Source: Euperipatoides rowelli (taxonomy: Eukaryota > Onychophora > Udeonychophora > Euonychophora > Peripatopsidae). Taken from it: a stretch of 12,142 nucleotides of DNA. Shown piece after piece: positions 7,383 to 12,142 of this stretch (positions are counted from its first letter, which is position 1; the number at the start of each line of letters is the position of its first letter). The stretch lies in the NCBI GenBank assembly GCA_003024985.2, contig PXIH01S0001850.1; one strand, 5' to 3'. Made by a program: the position numbers and the translations under genes. The notes under the pieces were generated by a model that saw only the letters and a program-made list of their open reading frames with translations, searched no databases and was not told the origin of the DNA.

Positions 7383-8095
7383 TATGCTGATGATAGTAGG
7401 ATCTATTCTATAATGGACAATGCGGAACAAAATGAGAAAATTTCAATTACAACTAGATTTTATGACTAAATAGTTTTTAATGAACTGAATATCAATCTGA
7501 ATAAGATGAAATTCAAGATACTGGGTTCATTGGATTTCATTCCAGAATTACATATTGGTGATGTGATTGTGGAACAAGTAAAGCGGCCTTCAATGATTTG
7601 GGTATTTGTTGTAGATAATTGCCTTTCTTTTACGGATCATGTCATTTAAAAATTACTAACTAAATTATACCACTGTCTTTACTTGTTTCGGGGAATATTT
7701 GATAGGTTACATTTAGAGATATTTAAGGTTACATATGGACATTTCCTTTGGCCTTTTATAGATTAGTGCTCAACATGGATCAAAAAATTAATAGAATATT
7801 TTTTTTTAGAAAATCCACAAAAAAAAAAAAAGATTAAAGAAAACTCCATGGAGAGTTAATATTCCTATTAAAACAGATTAAACTATTAGAAAGTGACAGA
7901 TACTATAGAAAATCTAATATTGATTTTACACGTGGTTACTGGTCATCCATTCAAAATAACAATGGAACAAATTCCAGATCTAGACATAAATTTATAACCA
8001 ATTGTGCCATGGAACATTGGAATTCTCCCCCCCCCCCTCCAGTTGATCCAATGTGTTCTCTAAATTCATTTAAGACTGCCTAGGACGATCTTTAA
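7383..8095 (+). pseudogene. decayed LINE reverse transcriptase, YADD to C-terminus
   Basis: Starting at 7383 the frame reads YADDSRIYSIMDNAEQ. YADD is the catalytic palm motif of reverse transcriptases. It continues FNELNINLNKMKFKILGS, which fits the N-x-L-x-LN-x-x-K-x-x-LG block, and then NCLSFTDHV, which fits the LSF-x-x-H block. Stops in this frame lie at 7467, 7647 and 7764. After a shift to the frame of 7898, it reads HWNSPPPPPVDPMCSLNSFK and then TA, a stop at 8081, and DDL. This matches the usual WN-x-LP ... SLNSFK ... L end of CR1/Jockey/L2-type ORF2. The polyproline comes from a C11 tract at 8027-8037. The palm upstream of YADD is not visible, and the G16 tract sits there. It is inactive, with its function inferred from motifs only. 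Confidence 0.8.
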
Positions 8096-8155
8096 AATAA
8101 GGTGCAAAAGTCAGACTTACTACACCTTACACACTAACACTTAAGCCCATAAGGA

Positions 8156-8236
8156 GAGTGATGGTGTAAATAGATAAATACAGTAGACAGAGATAGGTAG
8201 ATAAAAAGACTAGATAGATAGAATAGATAGGTACAG
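8156..8236 (+). repeat. degenerate GATA-rich microsatellite
   Basis: Repeated TAGATA, GATAGG and AGATAGA words follow the LINE remnant by about 60 bases. It could be the 3' tail of that LINE or an independent microsatellite. Similar GATAG words recur at 8648-8695. Confidence 0.65.
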
Positions 8237-8270
8237 GCCATGATTATCCAATAGACCAGCCAGGCCATTG

Positions 8271-8281
8271 CCCCCCCCCCC
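8271..8281 (+). repeat. C11 homopolymer
   Basis: Eleven C residues follow GGCCATTG. With 766-780, 3294-3309 and 8027-8037 it makes four long C tracts on this strand. Confidence 0.9.
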
Positions 8282-8752
8282 AACCCTTTTAAGGGCTAAT
8301 CATGTCCTTTCTACTATAGTTCACATTCATACAGTCAGCATTCCATTCTTCCAACCAAAAATGTTTAGTGGATGTTTTTAGACTATTTTGTTTTACCAGA
8401 GCTGTTCTCAATTTTGCAGTTCAAGAGGAGACGTCCGTCTAATGGTAACAAGTTACAGTGGTATTTGAAATACATATAATTTTAATCTAATTTTCCCTTA
8501 CATTGGGGTGTCATTCAGTGTTTATATGCATTTAATGTAGCTGACATAAAAAGTACAATTTAATATTACTTTTTTGGGGAGCAGGGCCCAACTAATGGTC
8601 TGATGCAGGACACAGAGAGGCTTGATCGGTGGGGAAGGGAGGGCTGGATAGGTAGGTAAATTGGTAAGAAGATAGACCAGACTGATAGACAGGCAAGGAT
8701 TTTTCACCTAATCATGTGATTTTTTAATTTTGTATATATATTTTTATTTGAA
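8282..8752. other. non-coding stretch
   Basis: A minus-strand 61-codon open frame (8522-8707) arises from GATAG and GGGAGGG low-complexity sequence and is not credible. Nothing else was recognised. Confidence 0.5.
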
Positions 8753-8801
8753 AACTTCATTTTATTAGTTGTAGTATTACTAACTTCATTTTATTAGTTG
8801 T
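8753..8801 (+). repeat. 20-bp direct repeat with 29-bp period
   Basis: AACTTCATTTTATTAGTTGT occurs at 8753-8772 and again, identically, at 8782-8801, separated by 9 bases. Confidence 0.92.
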
Positions 8802-8900
8802 TCAATGATCAAGAGGGTTTTTTTTATTGACTGTGGATGCACCTTTTGTTGGTTCTCTGTTTTTGTCGGATCTGCAAATTTTATGAGCTACCTTCAATAA

Positions 8901-8980
8901 TTGGTATCTTGGGAATTTTGAGCTAATAGCATTGCCAATAGGGCGGAATGGCGTTCTGCTGTCAAGGAAACACTTGGAAC
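8901..8980 (+). pseudogene. possible LINE ORF2 C-terminal scrap (tentative)
   Basis: In the frame starting at 8901 the codons read LVSWEF, a stop, then ANSIANRAEWRSAVKETL. A W-E block followed about ten residues later by A-x-(D/N)-R-x-x-WR-x-x-V resembles the last residues of many non-LTR retrotransposon ORF2 proteins, where the motif follows a zinc-knuckle-like region. The match is short, has one stop and has no recognisable protein sequence upstream, so chance is a real possibility. Confidence 0.25.
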
Positions 8981-9388
8981 TTTTTTTCTTTCACCTTTTT
9001 ATTATATTATAAATTAGAGAAATTTGATTTCATTGACTTTCCATAGAAAAACCTAAGAAATACACAGTTTTGTATTCTCATAAAGGTCTCCTTGTTGTTG
9101 GCAATGGGTTATGAAATACTTGGTAGTTTGCCGTTATGAACAGCCGAGAGAGCTACTAATATTATTGATGACGTTGTTTAATTCATGATCCGTTTTATGT
9201 CTTTTCTAATGATTATTGGAAGTCATTACTTTGTTATCAAATGATTATGTGAATTTATAGGTTATCTCTAACAGTACTATGGATGACTGGGGTGAGGGGA
9301 GTTGCTCGTAAATTTTCTCCAAATACTAATTTAGCCTATTTATTTTAGTAGGCTATACCAATCAAAATGCTTGTAAAAAGGCCTATAT
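8981..9388. other. AT-rich stretch, nothing recognised
   Basis: No open frame above 60 codons, repeat pair or RNA gene could be supported on either strand. Confidence 0.5.
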
Positions 9389-9457
9389 CATTGTATCTGT
9401 AGATACAATGAAACCTATACAATTTAAACTATTGTATAGGTTTCATTGTATCTACAG
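9389..9457. repeat. nested palindrome (10-bp and 27-bp perfect stems)
   Basis: CATTGTATCT-GT-AGATACAATG (9389-9410) is a perfect 10-bp inverted repeat with a 2-base centre. Its right half also belongs to a second perfect inverted repeat of 27 bp per arm, 9397-9423 with 9431-9457, around the 7-base loop TTAAACT. The middle segment can therefore pair either left or right, giving two mutually exclusive hairpins. It may be the core of a small fold-back transposon, but no target duplication is clear. Confidence 0.9.
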
Positions 9458-9490
9458 ATGTAAAGTAATAAATTTACTTCAATAAATCGG

Positions 9491-9511
9491 ATAATAATAA
9501 TAATAATAATA
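9491..9511 (+). repeat. (ATA)7 microsatellite
   Basis: Seven perfect ATA units lie shortly after the nested palindrome. Confidence 0.9.
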
Positions 9512-10437
9512 CATCAGAACCATAGCCTCCTGGCCTGGGGGACTGAGGACTATGTAAGTTATAAGGTTATAACTGCAAAGAAAAATTCAGATTATCATAA
9601 GTGCCATTATTTAAAAAAAAAAAATTCTACCTACAATTTTTAAAAAATTAGCTTTTCAAAACTAAAAAGCTGTTTAGAAAAAAAAAAAAAGAGATCAAAA
9701 CAAAGTGATGGAACAAAGTCATTATTTTGTCAGTTAATGTGTTAGTTTCCTCTAATTGTATTTTAAAATATCTATTTTAAAAATCAGCAGCTGGGAAAAG
9801 TTGTTCAGGAAGTTAGAAAGACTATCTGCAATATAATGATCCGCTGATAGTTCAATTGAAAGTATTTACAACCGACAAAACTTGACCTTTGTCAATATGC
9901 AGGTCAATCGCATTACCACTTAAAATTGTTTAGTTAATGCTGTTTTTTTTTTTTTTTTTTTTTTTAATATTTTTAAACTAAGCAATTAAATAATCAGTTT
10001 GTAACTACAACAACAAAAAAAAAAAAAAAGCATTTTTTTTAACAAAGATGATTATCAAACAAGATGATAATTAGCCTTGCTAATGAAATAATGATTTTTA
10101 ATCTATTTATTTATTGAACAGTTAGTTGATTTAAAAAAAAATGAATCTAGCATTGAATCAAAGCAATTAAAAAATAATTGGATTAGATTTTATATTGTTT
10201 TGTTCATACTAACCCGTTTATTGGAGCTAAATTAATAATGCATTCACCTTTTATATAGCCTTGTAGTGTATACATTATAAATGGGATCTCAAGCACTAGG
10301 CCCGTGGCCTTGAACGCTGTCGTGTGGCCCTTTGTCAATCAAAAGTAGACATTGACTGTGGCCTGACTACAGACATAGTAGGCCTTTAAATTAATGTAAT
10401 TATCGACATTATAGTCACATGATCAAACGGATAGCAG
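9512..10437. other. AT-rich stretch, no gene
   Basis: Contents are A12-13 tracts near 9612 and 9679, a T23 tract at 9943-9965, an A13 tract near 10016, and a 7-bp hairpin ATTATCA/TGATAAT (10051-10071). Around 10295-10385 the repeated GTGGCC and TAGGCC words hint at an interspersed-repeat relic, without ends that can be defined. Confidence 0.55.
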
Positions 10438-10527
10438 CATTATTTTTAATTTACAGTCCTAACCTTACTGTAACCCTGAACCCTAACTCCTACTACGGAT
10501 TAAACCCATTATGCCCCAACCCTATGT
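10438..10527 (+). repeat. dispersed CCAACCCTA-type repeat, copy 2
   Basis: This is the counterpart of 4170-4255: TTATTTTT, then CCTAACCTTACTGTAACCC, the exact core TAACTCCTACTACG (10484-10497), and CCAACCCTAT. The internal spacing after the core differs by several bases between the copies. Confidence 0.65.
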
Positions 10528-10899
10528 TGAAGGGTTGAAAAAATCCTTTTTTGATGGATTTCGATAATTTTGATCCGTTTTCGTCAGCACTACATAATGA
10601 CAGAAATAGATGCACAGAAGTTAAAAATGCTGTAAAAATGTCAATAATTGCATCCCATTTCTAGGTCTTCTGACTACAGGAGTATGACAATTTTTTTAAT
10701 GTCTTTTCAATCCGGCGAACTATTTTGATTATTCAGTTGTTATTGTTTTAGTCATTCAGAGACGATGCAAAATGTAAAGGTTACAGACTGTTCAATATTT
10801 AATCAATATGTTTTCAAATAATCGAAGCTGCCACATAAATCTATTTCTTTCAGACAGCTTTTTTTTTAAACGCATTTTCAATCGGACAGTCACAGGGGA
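10528..10899. other. AT-rich stretch before the endonuclease relic
   Basis: No motif was found that would extend the LINE endonuclease remnant upstream, and no other gene is seen. Confidence 0.45.
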
Positions 10900-11565
10900 A
10901 TGGAAGGTACTGATGCATATTGCAATTTACCTCGGAGATAGACAGGCTTTTCACAATAAATTCTAAAGTCAATATGCATGGCTGGAGACTTCAATGATTT
11001 AAAAACAAATAATATAGCTTCCTTAAGACAATTCAAATAACTTATCCAAAGTTCTACCTGAGGAATAAACACCCTTGATAAGTATTATTATTACACTGGA
11101 TCAATATCTTACAACACAATAATAAATGCACCAATTTCTTCATCTGATCATAATACAATCATCATATATCACATCCATAATGATACTGTAGAAAACTGCA
11201 CCAGGAAGTAACCAGCAGACAGAGCAAGTCAAACTACATATCTTTTGGACAAACTATATCAGAGGTTGACTGGCTCCTTCTTTACAATATAAACCATATA
11301 GATGAAGCTACAGTGTAGCCTACATGTCTATTTGATTCTACCATTAACACTGTTTACATGAGCAAAGTTTTCCTACTTTCAAAAAGAAAATCATAACTAA
11401 TAGCCAAACATGGTCCTCCGACAAAATTACCAAGCTTATTTCCATTAAAAATTAATTCTATAAAACAAATGACATATTGTCCATTCAAGATAGTTCTACC
11501 AAAATAAAGTATACTAGGCTATTAGAAAAGCTAAAATTTCCCAATTCAATAATTATAATATATTG
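10900..11565 (+). pseudogene. decayed LINE APE-type endonuclease and linker
   Basis: The frame of 10978 reads MAGDFNDLKTNN. GDFN is the conserved motif with the catalytic Asp and Asn of apurinic-type endonuclease domains in LINE ORF2. It is followed by SST, a stop, then GINTLDKYYY, matching the T-R-G-x-N-x-LD block, and APISSSDHNTI (SDH at 11143-11151), the terminal catalytic motif. Stops in this frame are at 11038, 11059, 11209 and 11290. After frameshifts, KVFLLSKRK and SQTWSSDKITKLISIKN (from 11402) fit the linker region before the reverse transcriptase, where F-P-x-K and P-W-x-T-x-x-I-x-x-L-I-x-x-R-N blocks are usual. The domain start and the reverse transcriptase are missing. This is a dead fragment, possibly of the same family as 7383-8095. 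Confidence 0.75.
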
Positions 11566-11939
11566 AACTCTGAGAGGAAGAAATAAACACAATGAAAGGT
11601 AGGCTAGGCTGGAAGTCTGACTTGGTTTATTGTAAAACAATATAACAGTAACAAAATCGCCAAAAACTAAACTGTGCCTTATATTCATACTGGCAGGGTT
11701 GGTACAAACTCCATGGGATGACACACATTTCAGTCACAGAAATACTATGTACAAAATAAATAATACTCGCAAGGATGACGCCTGACAACAAACAAATAAG
11801 ACAAAGTAAACTAGAATATTGGCTTCTTTTAAATATAAGTTGTGCACATTTAAATCAGACCTGAATAAAATTAAAATACATGAATTAATTTACATGGATC
11901 TACACATGTAAAGATCGAAGACTTTGTGCACGGTTTACA
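11566..11939. other. stretch after the endonuclease relic, no gene
   Basis: No reverse-transcriptase motif follows the endonuclease linker. The minus-strand 79-codon open frame at 11485-11724 is antisense to the LINE relic and beyond, and has no motif. Confidence 0.5.
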
Positions 11940-12040
11940 ATCGAGGGCTCAAAATTTTTCATAAATACTAGGTGCCCAGCTGGGCACACAACAGAAAGAT
12001 CAAGGTGCCCAGAATTCAAAGTAGAGTTCCCAGAAAAAAA
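11940..12040 (+). repeat. GGGCTC / GTGCCCAG palindrome repeat relic (module 3)
   Basis: GAGGGCTCAAAATTTTTC is followed by ACTAGGTGCCCAGCTGGGCAC, in which GTGCCCAG-CTGGGCAC (11972-11987) is a perfect 16-bp palindrome. After it come AAGGTGCCCAGAATTC and GAGTTCCCAG. GGGCTCGAAATT-like starts followed by GCCC palindromes are common in interspersed repeats of many animals, as far as I recall. The class is not fixed here because no far end or target duplication is visible. An A15 tract follows at about 12044. Confidence 0.5.
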
Positions 12041-12142
12041 AGTAAAAAAAAAAAAAAACTCTATTTATACTGGTACATTAGTCTAGGGTCCTCAAGAAAG
12101 CAAATACTTTTAGTGAATTTTAAAGTTCTTTATGCTTTATCA

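Noticed and set aside
10890-11072. 60-codon minus-strand open frame
   Set aside because: It is the antisense shadow of the GDFN region of the LINE endonuclease relic.
11485-11724. 79-codon minus-strand open frame with hydrophobic stretches
   Set aside because: Its 3' part is antisense to the LINE endonuclease relic. The hydrophobic look comes from AT-rich reverse complement codons.
1-12142. tRNA genes or tRNA-derived SINEs
   Set aside because: I looked for GTTC-rA-like B boxes with an A box upstream and CCA-like stems. No site had both boxes and a foldable cloverleaf.
1-12142. CRISPR array, bacterial operon or phage island
   Set aside because: There are no regularly spaced identical repeats with unique spacers, no run of adjoining ORFs, and no ribosome-binding-site pattern. 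The content is eukaryotic repeat DNA.

Overview
This is AT-rich eukaryotic DNA and most resembles intergenic or intronic sequence from an invertebrate animal genome. The reasons are relics of non-LTR retrotransposons of metazoan type, a Helitron-like 3' end, long fold-back (MITE-like) elements, and abundant homopolymer and microsatellite tracts. There is no operon structure, bacterial-type promoter or intact gene. Two isolated N bases (3298, 3564) suggest a draft assembly. I cannot name the species; a marine invertebrate is a guess. No host gene, exon, tRNA, rRNA or CRISPR array could be supported. All open frames are short (119 codons or fewer) and none looks like a recognisable protein in its long open frame.

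Layout: 1-352 is a purine-rich degenerate GGGATTAA minisatellite ending in a hairpin plus CTAG, as at a Helitron 3' end. 353-1590 is AT-rich with a C15A9 tract, small GCCC palindromes and a rearranged repeat pair. 1595-1822 is a 228-bp fold-back element. 2156-2418 is the 3' end of a LINE: the last codons of the reverse transcriptase (RT) ORF, a 3' UTR and an (ATTG)4 tail. 2751-2989 holds two small tandem duplications. 4667-5082 is a 416-bp near-perfect fold-back element with an 8-bp target duplication. 6012-6121 is a ladder of four T tracts. 7383-8095 is a decayed LINE RT from the YADD motif to the C-terminus, followed by a GATA-rich tract. 9389-9457 is a nested palindrome. About 10900-11565 is a decayed LINE endonuclease plus linker region. 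11940-12040 holds another GCCC-palindrome repeat.

Nothing here acts as a working gene set. The three clear LINE pieces all lie on the + strand and carry stops and frameshifts, so they are fossils. The two fold-back elements have no coding capacity and would have depended on a transposase made elsewhere. I found no new functional system. The best leads are the fold-back element at 4667-5082, the nested palindrome at 9389-9457, the Helitron-like terminus, and the stop-ridden LINE fragments, which an ORF finder would miss.
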